The position numbers and the translations under genes were made by a program. Shown here piece after piece: positions 35,103-44,817 of a stretch of DNA of 64,000 bases. A model generated the notes under the pieces. That model saw only the letters and a list, made by a program, of their open reading frames with translations. It did no database searches and was not told the origin of the DNA. The DNA is from a candidate division KSB1 bacterium (GTDB lineage Bacteria; Zhuqueibacterota; Zhuqueibacteria; Residuimicrobiales; Krinioviventaceae), in the NCBI GenBank assembly GCA_034521575.1, contig JAXHMJ010000005.1, positions 558,001 to 622,000 of the forward strand, given 5' to 3'. The first letter of the stretch is position 1. Each line of letters opens with the position of its first letter.

Positions 35103-35711
35103 CTATTGTTGAGCGCTGACCGACAAGTGCAGCCAAACCTTGACATCAAAATCGAGATCAGGCGGCGGAGCGGGTTGCGCAAGACCCTGCAGACTGACCG
35201 CAACAGGGACATTGCTTTGCTTCAAATTCCCCTGCGCATCGAACAGCGAATTGATGATATTCACCAGCACTTGCATACCGGCCTCGGCAGGAACCGGGGT
35301 CTGTTCCACACCTTCATTGGCATCGAGATCAAAATTCGACATTGACAACAATGTGGTTAAAGAGGCCGCATCCGCTCCGATTTGCATTTCCCCGGAAACC
35401 GTTGTTCCTTCGGCGCTGTTGTCGTTCAACACCTCGAACGTGACACCACTTACCCCCACGTTTTCGATGTTAGCGGTTGAAAGACGGGAATTTGATGCGA
35501 TAATATCCTGAAGAGCCTCGGCCAGATCAAAACCCAACATCTGATCAAACGAATCGTTTGAACTGTTGACCGAAAATTCAACAGGATGTTTGACCACAAT
35601 ACTCAGGGTACTGGCCGTATCGGTGGGACACAGCGCACCGATCATGACAAAAAAAGCAAGACCTAAAAGAGGCAACAATCTTGTCCATTGCTTACGTTTT
35701 AACTGCTGCAT
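35103..35711 (-). CDS. Uncharacterised exported protein, 202 residues
   Basis: I do not recognise a family. Residues 1-30 form a signal peptide (LLPLLGLAFFVMIGALC). The rest is a soluble, Asn/Ser/Ala-rich domain with regular beta-alternation (STLSIVVKHPVEFSVNSS; GVTFEVLNDNSAEGTTVSGE). The end is proline-rich (AQPAPPPDLDFDVKVWLHLSV). A Cys at about 28 (GALC) might be lipidated but lacks a good lipobox. AGGAGG lies 6 bases upstream, so it is translated well. It sits between an outer-membrane protein (15 bases) and corA; a function with the barrel protein is only guesswork. Confidence 0.65.
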   Translation of the reverse strand: MQQLKRKQWTRLLPLLGLAFFVMIGALCPTDTASTLSIVVKHPVEFSVNSSNDSFDQMLGFDLAEALQDIIASNSRLSTANIENVGVSGVTFEVLNDNSAEGTTVSGEMQIGADAASLTTLLSMSNFDLDANEGVEQTPVPAEAGMQVLVNIINSLFDAQGNLKQSNVPVAVSLQGLAQPAPPPDLDFDVKVWLHLSVSAQQ

Positions 35712-35726
35712 AAAATCCTCCTGTTT

Positions 35727-36608
35727 TTATAAACCGACAAACAAGCCGGCGGTATAAATCGGACGCATTCCGAATGACAGATCGGCACTCAAATGCATCA
35801 CCTTGAAATCGAATCCCAGCCCCACAGTGTATTGCATGCCGGATTCGCCGTCCATGGAAAATGAAATACTTTCATCTGTTTCCGGATTACTGACATACTT
35901 TATATCAACAGAGCTCTGATCATATCCGACCCCGGCATACAGCTCCAGCATACCGAATTGTCGTCCAGCTTGAAGTCCGGCATGAAACGTAGAAAATTCG
36001 AGCAAATCTTTATTGATAGACAGAGTCTGCCAGAACCCGCCTACAGAAACATCCACTGGTGAAAGCAACAGATACTGGCTGAGACTGTGACGCACGCCAA
36101 ACCCGGTCACCGTCAGATTCTCAATATAGGAATCCTCAAAATCCAGTGAAATGTATCGCACCGACGCTTCAGTACCGAGCACAGTACCCAGAGTCAACTG
36201 CGGCACTACAAATCCCGTGGATTCGAGATCGTACCCGCCGGGAAAACTGTACTGGGTGCCGGCGTATCCGCTGACATAAGTGGCGTCAGGCGGCCCCACA
36301 ACAGTCGAGGTTTCGACTGATTGCTGCGGATAAAACGGCGATCGAGTCTCGGCCATAAAGGTCTTGTCCGCATCCACCACCGGAGCCAACATGGTGATCA
36401 ATCCCACACGCACCCGAATTCCAAAAGCCGGCACTTTGGCCGTCTGATACCATCCCCGATTCATGGACGTGGCTGTACCATCAACAAACGGCTGGATATA
36501 ACCACGCGCATTGGCCTCGCTATAATCCTGCAGACTCTCTTCAATTTGAGCGAAAGCAGGCTTGATCAGCAGCAAGCTCAGGAGACATAAAAACAATGTT
36601 CTTTTCAT
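35727..36608 (-). CDS. Outer-membrane beta-barrel protein, DUF6588-like
   Basis: The 293 residues begin with a signal peptide (RTLFLCLLSLLLIKPAFA) and continue with DYSEANARGYIQPFVDGTAT, NRGWYQTAKVPAFGIRVRVG, a pattern I associate with the DUF6588 family of Bacteroidota and relatives (from memory, not searched). The remainder has alternating hydrophobic beta-strands (LELYAGVGYDQSSVDIKYV; QYTVGLGFDFKVMHLSADLS) and ends AGLFVGL. Probable barrel, role unknown. I use ATG 36608 because the signal peptide begins there; ATG 36626 adds six residues. It precedes the 202-residue gene by 15 bases and follows the GH9 gene. Confidence 0.75.
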   Translation of the reverse strand: MKRTLFLCLLSLLLIKPAFAQIEESLQDYSEANARGYIQPFVDGTATSMNRGWYQTAKVPAFGIRVRVGLITMLAPVVDADKTFMAETRSPFYPQQSVETSTVVGPPDATYVSGYAGTQYSFPGGYDLESTGFVVPQLTLGTVLGTEASVRYISLDFEDSYIENLTVTGFGVRHSLSQYLLLSPVDVSVGGFWQTLSINKDLLEFSTFHAGLQAGRQFGMLELYAGVGYDQSSVDIKYVSNPETDESISFSMDGESGMQYTVGLGFDFKVMHLSADLSFGMRPIYTAGLFVGL

Positions 36609-36759
36609 AAAGCATTTTCTCCACATAGTTAACGTACTTTATTAACAGTTATAAACGGCAATCCATTTCAGTCATTTACAAAAATTACATTTTATTGTCA
36701 ATTTCATCACGTCTGATATTTTAACCCATTGCTGTTGAAAGCATGCTTGCATAACTCGA

Positions 36760-39272
36760 TCAGCGCAAATAAATAATTTTTCGGGTGTATTTGAGTTCAG
36801 AGGTTGTAATTTGGCAAATGTACATCCCATTGGCCACAACATCATTTGAATGTGCCCCGGCGTCCCAGATCATGGTATGCTGTCCGGCAGGCAGACGCTT
36901 GTTGAGCAAACGAACAATGTTTTGCCCCAGCAAATTATATATATCGATAGTAACGGTTTGTTCTCGTGTCAAAGAAAGCGGTATATAAAGCTGGTCATTG
37001 AATGGATTGGGAAACGGCTGATAAACGATAATCTCCGGCTCATCTTTGCCGGAATCACTGTTTTGATCGTACTCGGGCAGCAGCAGACCGGCCGCCATAT
37101 ACATCCCGGCAATCTGCTGGTCCACAACATACTCGCACCCTTCCACAAATGAATAAATATCAGCAATTCGCCGGTAAAACCCCATCCCGGCCTTGTCCGG
37201 ATAGAGCAAATTATGCGGATCATCCCAGTTGCTGGTGGGGCCGTAAATGACAATACCGGATACGGGTCCTGAACATTGTCATATTTACAATTGATGTTCA
37301 GGGGATCCACAGGATAGACGCTTCCTGCTCCGGTCATCCAGCTCATTTCAGAGGGATTCATGCCCAGAACAAAATCAATACATCCGGCAACAGCATTCAG
37401 ATATTTACGTTCTTTTGTCAGCAAATAAGCGCGAATGACCGGCCCGATATTACCGGAATGCAGCGGCGATGCGCTTCCAAAGGTTCCCTCATTGGGACAA
37501 GCTGCCCGGTATCCATTCCGGGCGTTTTCTTCAATCTCCTTCACGATCTCATCCGCACGCTGAATCAAGCGTTCACGCAAATAGGTCTGCACGGTATAAT
37601 CGCCGCTGCGCTCAGAAAATATGACCGGCCAATGCACAATCCAGCGATCAAAATTCCAGAACACATAACCCGAATTGCCGTCGTAATTGGCCTCAAAATC
37701 CTGCCAATACGAATTCGCGCCGGTGGTGGCAAAAAGCTGTCCGGCAGCCCAGCACCACGCATCGGAGAGCAGCGCTGCGGTATAAGCTTCTTCTCCGTCG
37801 ATCCAGGGCAAAACCGGGTCCCAGCGTTCGTGAGAATGATGCACGGCGTAATAATACGCATCGCGCGCGCGTTGCAGATAGCGGTTGGCCCGTTGTGTGT
37901 CAAAATGCAGAAAAACGCGCGACGCCTGGGCAAACAGTCCGGCTGCTGCAAAGGATGAATAAGGCGTGACTTTGCGCATCCAGTACGGCAGTGGATCCTG
38001 ATCGCCGGTGCCGGGAACTACCGGTGCAAAGGTATAGGATTCCATGCCCGGCGCCACCCCGCCATTTAATCCCCGCACCTGTTGTGCATAGTCCTGACAG
38101 TATTCCCATTGCTTGAGACTCCAGGCCGCCTGATCCAGTATATCCGGTATACCATTTTCATTTTCCGGAATGCTAATTTGTCCGTCATAAAAGCGTTCCG
38201 GACAGGCTTCGTACAAACTCATCAGACGCTCACCGACTCCAACATGGGTCAGACGCAGATCAAAATCACCGGCGTCATAATGTCCGCCGTGAAACGGCCG
38301 CGGCCCATCGGGCACATACCAGTCACCGGCATTGGGATTATGCGGATCGATGACACCGTCGCCATGTCCTTTGAGCCAGGGATGGACAATATTCTTTTCA
38401 GTCACATAGATCTCATCATGAGCGGCAGGACGAGCCCACACACCGGCGTATTCCTGCGATAAAAAAGCGCCACAGCGTTGAAAGTACAGACCCTTTGCAA
38501 TCGTGCCGTATATTTCCTGTGCCGCGTTGGCATTGTTTAAAAATGTATAGGAACGGCCGATTCCGTCCATCCAGATGTAAAAAGCCCCTTTAGCCTGCAG
38601 TTCGGAAATATTTAGTTTGTATAAAGTATCACCGCCCTGGGCATCATGATCCGAAACCCATTGCACGGAACCGGTCATCACCGTCTGATGATCGGCGGCC
38701 CGGCGCACCTCAAATTGTTCTATTTCAGAAACATCAACCGGGACTCCGTCACCCAGATAAGATGAAAAATAAACTAATTTCGTTCCGACGCGTTCCGAGT
38801 ACCCGACCTGGTTGAGTTTATAACCGGGATTGGGGGTTTGGTCGTAGCGAAAGGTAAATTCAGTCTCAAACTCAACCGGCACCAGACCGCTCGCGAGCGA
38901 TACGGTATAGCTTTTACCGGGCTGCAAGGGATAGGGCAGATAACAATGCATGAAATTATCCATGGAATCCTCCCCATCCCAGCCTGAAGAATATGAGCCC
39001 TTGGCAAAACGGGCAACACGTACGGGGTGCACGCCACGCTGATAGGCCGCATCATTTCTGCTGCTGAACGTATAGCGGGCGGTTTGCTTGAGGATATCCA
39101 TATCATTTGTGGACCGGTATCCCAGCCATACGGTAACAATCGTTTGCGAACGGATTTGCAAGCCACGCACACCGGCGCGGTCAAAGGCAAACAGCTCCTG
39201 TATCAGCCCGGGCAGCCCTATAGTCAAAACAAGCACGGCATAAAAAAGAATATGATGAATAAAACGACGCAT
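36760..39272 (-). CDS. GH9 cellulase with C-terminal T9SS/FlgD-like sorting domain, one frame break
   Basis: Secreted endoglucanase-type enzyme acting on beta-1,4-glucans outside the cell. Signal peptide (residues 5-30), then an N-terminal Ig-like CelD_N domain (KLNQVGYSERVGTKLVYF; FYIWMDGIGRSYTF), and the GH9 catalytic domain with GGHYDAGDFDLRLT (DAGD catalytic base) and the C-terminal signature VLGMNPSEMSWMTGAGS. As written the frame derails near 37255-37262. Adding one C to GACCC restores VSGIVIYGPTSNWDDPHNLL and continues to EGCEYVVDQQ (candidate catalytic Glu) and a final 80-residue domain (FPNPFNDQLYIPL, YNLLGQNIVRLL, AGQHTMIWDA, GMYICQI) ending in basic residues. That domain is the type A secretion signal of the Por/type IX system or its FlgD-like relative. 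Confidence 0.9.
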
Positions 39273-39442
39273 TCAGGTTCCTTGCAAGTTCAGCGCATCT
39301 CTGTTGGGGCATTTATACAATTGTGCGGCAGAGTGTAAATATAAAAGTACAAAAATTATGCCGCAGCCACAACATATTTTACGGGAGCATAATTCCGGCA
39401 AGGCGGGAATAATGGATCAACTGTTCTGCACTCATGGAACGG

Positions 39443-39492
39443 AAAAAAACCGGTCAATCGCCGATTTGGTAATAAAAATCGCATTGACCGGT
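39443..39492 (-). terminator. Terminator after the ABC permease-CPBP gene
   Basis: On the minus strand, ACCGGTCAAT (39492-39483) pairs exactly with its complement (39458-39449), with a second inner stem CGATTT/AAATCG, followed by seven T (39449-39443). It starts 23 bases past the permease stop, so it is a clear intrinsic terminator for the operon 42237-39515. Confidence 0.8.
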
Positions 39493-39514
39493 AGCAATTA
39501 CAAAAAAGATTTTG

Positions 39515-41503
39515 TTACTGCAGTTTTCGGCTGCTCCATTCAATCAAACCAACACCCGCAGCCATGAGAGCCATCATCACCAGAGTTGCAGTCAATGTAG
39601 GCCAGGAATTGCCGGCAAGCCAGGGAAACCGCTCCACAGCCTGCGGCGAATTGATCAACAGAAACACGATCCCATTATTAATCAAATGCGCCAGAACAGC
39701 CGGCCAGATGGAACGCGTTCGAAAGACAATGTACGTAAACAGGATACCCAGCAGGGCGGTCGGGACAATGCGGTAAAGATTAATATGAAAGAGTCCGAAC
39801 AGAAAACCGACTGTCACAATCACCATCCATCCCGGCATGTGTTTTTTCAGTGAAGAAAGCAGCACTCCGCGAAACAGCATTTCTTCACAGATGGCCGGAC
39901 TCACTGCGAAAACCAGAACGCCCAAAAGAGGATTCAATGATGTGGTTGACACATTCAGAATATCTTCCAGTGATTTGGCCAGCTCTTCGTATTCCGGGAA
40001 AAACTCCATCTGCAGTCTGGACACCCAGATCATCAATCCCAGGGCGCCGACACCGGTCAAAACGGTCCCCAGCAACGCCACTCCGTTCACTTTTTCAAGA
40101 TGCAGGGTTTGTTTCCAGTCGACTTTGAAAAACCAGATAAACACCAGAACCGGCAATGCAATCAACAACCATTCTGTGATGAGGATACCGGAAATAATCG
40201 ATTTCAGCTGTACATAGGAGCCGATGTAAAACAGCAGCAGCATCACCAGGGCAAAAAGCATCAGCGCGCTGCTGGGCTGAAACCGGTCGGCCGGTCTGAT
40301 TTGTGATCGATTCAGTGAAAGCTGAAACGGCTGGTTGCCGCCAAACAATACACTTTCAGCGTGAAACAATTTGACCACAATGACAATAAAAAGCATGGCC
40401 ACAAAGGCATTGGCAATAAAAGTAAGGAAAATCAGATCAACAGGATAATTGCCCAGAAAAATCTCGCGAAACAGCAGGCTGAGATTGGCCACCGGTACCA
40501 TGGCCAGTGTGCGGTTCAATTCAATTCCCGGCATCATACTGATAAACGAGGGAAACATCAATAACAGATATACCGGGGTGGCATAATTTTGCGCTTCTTT
40601 GAAGGAACGCGCAAACAAGCAGACTGAAAGGATTGCAGCGCTGATGAACAGTGCAAAGGGTATCAGCGAAAAAAACAGCCAGGCCAATCCATAGCCGGTG
40701 ATCCCGAATTCCATATGCTGATTCAGTTCACCCATCTGCACCATACCCGAGGTATAGACCAGCATCATGGAAGCAAGATTCAAAAGACCGGTGATCAAAG
40801 CAATCGTGGTGACGGTCAAAAATTTGCCCAGCACCAGATCGATCCGCTGCACCGGGATGGTGAGAATGGTTTCCAATGTGCCGCGCTCCTTTTCCCCTGC
40901 CGTCAAATCGATGGCAGGATACATGGCGCCGAGCATCATGGTAACAATCAGAAGCAATGGTATAATACTGCCCAGCAGCATACCGCCCATACGGCTGGGG
41001 GTTGCAATATTTTCCCGCTCGATCTGAAACGGTTCCAGCACCGAAAGATCAATGGATTCGAGCCTGAGCAGTCGTTCCTGTTCCTGCCTTTGATACTGCT
41101 GAAGCGCTGCGGACAATCGATCTTCGCAGAGACGCGATTTGTCAATTGCAGCATCATAATACACCACAAATTGCAGGGTGTCTCCGCTGTATTCACGCGT
41201 TAAAAACCCGTGCAACAATTCAGCTTTCAAGTCGCTCAAAGGATTTTCTGTATCTACAATCGTAAAATCCTCGGCCGCCCGGATACTGTCCGTTAGCGCC
41301 TCCGGCAGAGAATCATTCAGGGCAATCCTGCTTTTTTGAGATTCAAGATTTTGAGTGCCGATGGTCATCAGCTGCCCCATCATCATAAACAGCAGCGGAT
41401 AAAGCAGAATCGGCACCATGATCATCATCATCACGGTGCGCTTGTCGCGCAGCGTATCGATAATTTCTTTGCGGTATACAATCGCTATGTTTTTCCAGTT
41501 CAT
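39515..41503 (-). CDS. ABC transporter permease fused to CPBP intramembrane protease
   Basis: The 662 residues combine two membrane modules. Residues 1-400 are an ABC-2/NatB-type permease: TM near 22-40, a large extracytoplasmic domain to about 190, then TMs with LTAGEKERGTLETILTIPV. The C-terminal 230 residues are a CAAX/CPBP protease-like module with its three motifs in order: EEMLFRGVLL (EExxxR), GLFHINLYR (FxxxH) and LAHLINN (HxxxN). This architecture is known in several phyla. The fused pair probably exports a substrate and processes or senses a membrane peptide. Overlaps the ATPase gene by 4 bases. Substrate unknown; Na+ or antimicrobial peptides are options. Confidence 0.87.
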   Translation of the reverse strand: MNWKNIAIVYRKEIIDTLRDKRTVMMMIMVPILLYPLLFMMMGQLMTIGTQNLESQKSRIALNDSLPEALTDSIRAAEDFTIVDTENPLSDLKAELLHGFLTREYSGDTLQFVVYYDAAIDKSRLCEDRLSAALQQYQRQEQERLLRLESIDLSVLEPFQIERENIATPSRMGGMLLGSIIPLLLIVTMMLGAMYPAIDLTAGEKERGTLETILTIPVQRIDLVLGKFLTVTTIALITGLLNLASMMLVYTSGMVQMGELNQHMEFGITGYGLAWLFFSLIPFALFISAAILSVCLFARSFKEAQNYATPVYLLLMFPSFISMMPGIELNRTLAMVPVANLSLLFREIFLGNYPVDLIFLTFIANAFVAMLFIVIVVKLFHAESVLFGGNQPFQLSLNRSQIRPADRFQPSSALMLFALVMLLLFYIGSYVQLKSIISGILITEWLLIALPVLVFIWFFKVDWKQTLHLEKVNGVALLGTVLTGVGALGLMIWVSRLQMEFFPEYEELAKSLEDILNVSTTSLNPLLGVLVFAVSPAICEEMLFRGVLLSSLKKHMPGWMVIVTVGFLFGLFHINLYRIVPTALLGILFTYIVFRTRSIWPAVLAHLINNGIVFLLINSPQAVERFPWLAGNSWPTLTATLVMMALMAAGVGLIEWSSRKLQ

Positions 41504-42237
41504 GCCGCCTCCTCGATATAGGCCAGAAACACATCGGCCAGATGCGGCGCCTTTTTGCGTTTTTTCAGGTTTTCAAGGGTATCCACGTCCAGAATATTGC
41601 CCTGGTGCATCAAAGCAATACGATCGCACAGCATTTCCGCCTCTTCCATATAGTGTGTGGAAAACAGCACGGTTTTTCCCCTGGCCGCCGACTCGCGGAT
41701 AAATTTAATAATGGTCCGCCCTGTCAGGATATCCAGTCCCAGGGTGGGTTCGTCCAGGATATAAACAGGCGGATCATGCAAAATGGTTCGGGCAATGGAC
41801 GTTTTCTGAGTCTGACCGGTCGAAAGTTTCTCAACACGCTGATCGGCAAACTCGTGCATATCAAGCATGTCAAAGATTTCTTCGGCTCGTGTTTTGATCT
41901 GCTCTGCGGACATTTCATAAAGCGCCCCGAAATAGGACAACAGTTCACGCGGCGTTAATCGGCCGTAAAGCCTGGTGTTCCCGGATAAAAAACCGATTGA
42001 TTTTTTTATCCCCTCCTGACTCGCTTGCAGGCTGATCCCGTTAATGCGGGCTGTTCCGCTGGTCGGTGTAAGCACCGTGGACAACATTCGCAACAGCGTT
42101 GTTTTGCCGGCGCCGTTCGGCCCCAAAAGACCGAAAATCTCACCCTCTCGCACAGTAAGAGTGGTCTCTCGGACCGCATGGATATCCCTATGCTTTTGTC
42201 CATAAAAGGTTTTACAGATTGCCTGTGTTTCAATCAT
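41500..42237 (-). CDS. ABC transporter ATP-binding protein, NatA-like
   Basis: Cytoplasmic ATPase driving the fused permease-protease downstream. The 245 residues show Walker A LGPNGAGKTTLLRML, the Q-loop region KKSIGFLSGNTRLYGRLT, ABC signature LSTGQTQKTSIARTI, Walker B VYILDEPTLGLD and the switch His in VLFSTHYMEEAEML. The signature reads LSTGQ, a usual variant of LSGGQ in the NatA class. Stop and start overlap by 4 bases (ATGA), so the two-gene unit is translationally coupled. Confidence 0.95.
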   Translation of the reverse strand: MIETQAICKTFYGQKHRDIHAVRETTLTVREGEIFGLLGPNGAGKTTLLRMLSTVLTPTSGTARINGISLQASQEGIKKSIGFLSGNTRLYGRLTPRELLSYFGALYEMSAEQIKTRAEEIFDMLDMHEFADQRVEKLSTGQTQKTSIARTILHDPPVYILDEPTLGLDILTGRTIIKFIRESAARGKTVLFSTHYMEEAEMLCDRIALMHQGNILDVDTLENLKKRKKAPHLADVFLAYIEEAA

Positions 42238-42486
42238 TGCGCATTTCCTCTAGTCAAGACGATATGTTTTCATTGTCTAACAATTTAAAACTCACTCATC
42301 ACCAAGCCAAGGCCGTAACAAAAACTATCAATAAAATCAGAGGCCGCATATCGATGCAAAAGAATTGCAATCACCCGTAAAAGCATACCCTGGCTAAAAT
42401 CACATGATTGTTTTGGATCATAATTTCCTCCGTGGCTGATTATTGAACGGCAGGTTATTTGTTTTGTCGATACAGCCTCAAGTCTC
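42238..42486. other. Intergenic stretch between sulfatase and ABC operon
   Basis: 249 bases. On the minus strand GGAGGAAATT precedes a 16-codon ATG frame at about 42421, and another frame is open for roughly 65 codons to about 42290 without a good start. Neither resembles a known protein. No hairpin with a T tract is evident. I see no supported gene here. Confidence 0.3.
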
Positions 42487-43947
42487 TCAGGATTCCCGCC
42501 TGCGCTGTTTTATAAAATACTCGTTATAATCATAACGCGATTTCGGCGACCATGTTTCATTCACCCTCGGCAATTTTTTTCGAAATATTGACTTTACAGT
42601 TTCATAGCCTGGTTTGTCAGCCAGATTTTCCCATTCGTTTTCATCGCTGCGATGGTCATACAGTTCTTCGGAACCATCCTCATAGCGGATATAACGAAAA
42701 TGCTCACCGCGAAGACTGTGATTGTTTCGCCCGTATGTGGTAACCACAGCATGCGGCCAGGCGGCATTGGGATTGGCCAGCAGGGGTTTCAAGCTGTGGC
42801 CCTGATTTTGCAAATATTTCGGCAATCCGCATAAATCCAGCAAAGTGGGATAAATATCAATCATACCCGCGGGTTTGTTGCAGGTTTGAGGAGTCTGAAA
42901 ATCCGGATCCGAAATAATGAGCGGAGCACGAGTGGCTTCTTCCCAGAGAGAGTGCTTGCCGAAACGATTCTTTTCCCCGATATGATACCCGTGGTCGCTC
43001 CACAATACAATCGTTGTGTTGTCGGCATAGGAGCTCGACTCTAATGCATCCAAAATCTCGCCCACATAATGATCCACAAAAGAAATACAGGCCAGATACG
43101 CCTGTACAATATTTTTCCATTCATCGTTTTGGATCGCCCATTTAGTAGTTGGCATCATCGGTAAAGCGGCAATACGTTTACCAATACCCGGGATATCGTC
43201 CATGTCCGTCGGAAGATACGGCGGCAGTTCAAGCTGGTCCGCAGGATGCAGATCAAACCATTTTTTCGGTACGTGCCACGGCACATGCGGCCGCAGGAAT
43301 CCGACGGCCAGAAAAAACGGCTGATCGTGTTGTGCGGCCAGTCGTGCCTTGGCCCATTGTGCGGACTCGTAATCCGGCATCTCCTCATCCCGTTCCGGAA
43401 ACGGTCCCCAGTCGGTACTTGTACCGCCGTGATTGATTCCCGACTTGCCTTCCCATTTCATGTGCTTTTCCGGTTTCGGACCGAATCCGCGTGCCCTGCC
43501 GCCGGACACATCAAACAATCCATCCGGCGCATAATGATGGAATAATTTGCCGATCCCCATGGTCTTGTAACCATTTTGCTTGAAATAATCCGGCAAAAAA
43601 ATACATTCACGCGTGGTTGCATGCGATTCACGGATATCGTTATCGTCAATTTGCCCGTAAATCCCGGTTGTGGACGGCAACAATCCGGTCATCATGCTGG
43701 CGCGCGAAGGTCCGCAGATCGGTGCCTGGCAGTGCGCGTTACTGAACACAGTGCCACGCGCCGCCAGCCTGTCTATATTGGGAGTCAGCGCATTCGGATG
43801 TCCGCGCATACAGCCGATCCAGTCGTTCAAATCATCAATGGCGATGAACAAAACATTTTTTTTCTTTTTTGGAACAACAGTACATGCGGTTGTACCAAGA
43901 ACACTGGTGGTCATTACAGCAGTTTTAAGAAAGGTTCTTCTGTTCAT
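42487..43947 (-). CDS. Type I sulfatase, iduronate-2-sulfatase-like
   Basis: Hydrolyses sulfate esters, probably on a polysaccharide, in the periplasm or outside. The 486 residues start with NRRTFLKT and a hydrophobic stretch ending GTTAC, so twin-arginine-like export and lipidation are both possible. The sulfatase core shows KNVLFIAIDDLNDW (metal Asp pair), the formylglycine motif CGPSRASMMTG, with Cys to be oxidised by an FGE or anSME not seen here, LPDYFKQNGYKTMGIGKLFH, FFLAVGFLRPHVP and WSDHGYHIGEKNRFGKHS. Family S1 (S1_7-like) by the overall pattern. Standing alone, near GH9 genes, it suggests growth on sulfated glycans (inference). Confidence 0.94.
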   Translation of the reverse strand: MNRRTFLKTAVMTTSVLGTTACTVVPKKKKNVLFIAIDDLNDWIGCMRGHPNALTPNIDRLAARGTVFSNAHCQAPICGPSRASMMTGLLPSTTGIYGQIDDNDIRESHATTRECIFLPDYFKQNGYKTMGIGKLFHHYAPDGLFDVSGGRARGFGPKPEKHMKWEGKSGINHGGTSTDWGPFPERDEEMPDYESAQWAKARLAAQHDQPFFLAVGFLRPHVPWHVPKKWFDLHPADQLELPPYLPTDMDDIPGIGKRIAALPMMPTTKWAIQNDEWKNIVQAYLACISFVDHYVGEILDALESSSYADNTTIVLWSDHGYHIGEKNRFGKHSLWEEATRAPLIISDPDFQTPQTCNKPAGMIDIYPTLLDLCGLPKYLQNQGHSLKPLLANPNAAWPHAVVTTYGRNNHSLRGEHFRYIRYEDGSEELYDHRSDENEWENLADKPGYETVKSIFRKKLPRVNETWSPKSRYDYNEYFIKQRRRES

Positions 43948-44037
43948 AGCATTTATCCTGTTGTCTGTTTAGAATTTAAAACCGCTTTTAAGAGAATGAA
44001 CCGGGGTTCGTGCTTTGAAAAAAACTTAAATTCCAGA

Positions 44038-44616
44038 TTAAAACGGCACACCCCTCTCCCGTTTCACCTTGAGCGCCTCCATATACCAGACAAACTCGTC
44101 CAGAAACCGGTCTGTGTGTTTGTCGATACGTTCGTTCAGCAACGAACCCTCTGTGTCAATACTCTCCGCAATTGAAGGAAACGGTAAAATTGAAGAAATG
44201 GCCGGCATCCCGAGTTCACCGACAACCTCTCTCAGATGCACCATGGCCCGTACACCGCCAAAACGTCCGGCGGAATAACAGGCAATGGCCGAAGGTTTGA
44301 ACAAATATTCGCTTTGAAAATGATCCAGGATATTTTTCAACGCCGGCGGCAGACCATGATTGTATTCACCGGTCACAATCAAAAAACCATCGGATGCCTG
44401 AAAATGACCGGCGAGGCGCTGCATGGGTTCCGGAGCCTCTCCCGGATTGAATTCCTTGTACATTTTATCCAAAAACGGCAGTTTTTCCTGCAGCGGATCG
44501 ATAAAATGCACCTTTAATCCGCGGTCCCGACATTTTTGATGCAAATACTGCGCAGCGCGAATACCCTGTCGTTCTGAACGAACAGATCCGTAAACAAGTG
44601 AAATTGTAAGATTCAT
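44038..44616 (-). CDS. NADPH-dependent FMN reductase-family flavoprotein
   Basis: Flavodoxin-like reductase of the ArsH/ChrR/FMN_red type. From ATG 44616 the 192 residues read LTISLVYGSVRSERQGIRAA (phosphate-binding loop), FLIVTGEYNHGLPPALKNIL (flavin-binding TGEYN...P) and KPSAIACYSAGRFGGVRAM, the usual FMN_red blocks. AGGGA lies 5 bases before the start; the frame stays open upstream to 44760 but without sense. The substrate is unknown: flavins, quinones or chromate are options. Between the sulfatase and UbiA genes, with no clear shared operon. Confidence 0.9.
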   Translation of the reverse strand: MNLTISLVYGSVRSERQGIRAAQYLHQKCRDRGLKVHFIDPLQEKLPFLDKMYKEFNPGEAPEPMQRLAGHFQASDGFLIVTGEYNHGLPPALKNILDHFQSEYLFKPSAIACYSAGRFGGVRAMVHLREVVGELGMPAISSILPFPSIAESIDTEGSLLNERIDKHTDRFLDEFVWYMEALKVKRERGVPF

Positions 44617-44817
44617 AAAGTCCCTGAAAAAATATGAGCATTTTAAATTTATCAGGCCTCTTCCTGCATCGAACAGGCCCTTTTCATAAAATAAGAGAAT
44701 CGCGAGTCTTTTGCAAGCAAAGTTTAATCGTAAAGCGCGAGACGGCACTGCAGCAAACACCTGAATCGCACTCCCGGGTGAATTATCAACTGGACTCGTG
44801 ATTGTAAAAGTTAATCT

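Noticed and set aside
39443-39492. Inverted repeat as an insertion-sequence end
   Set aside because: It has an inner stem and a T7 tract on the minus strand directly after the permease gene, so it is a terminator; no transposase is near.
42290-42470. Open minus-strand frame after the sulfatase and a 16-codon ATG frame with GGAGGA
   Set aside because: No homology, no good start for the longer frame, and the 16-codon frame has no supporting context; not called as genes.
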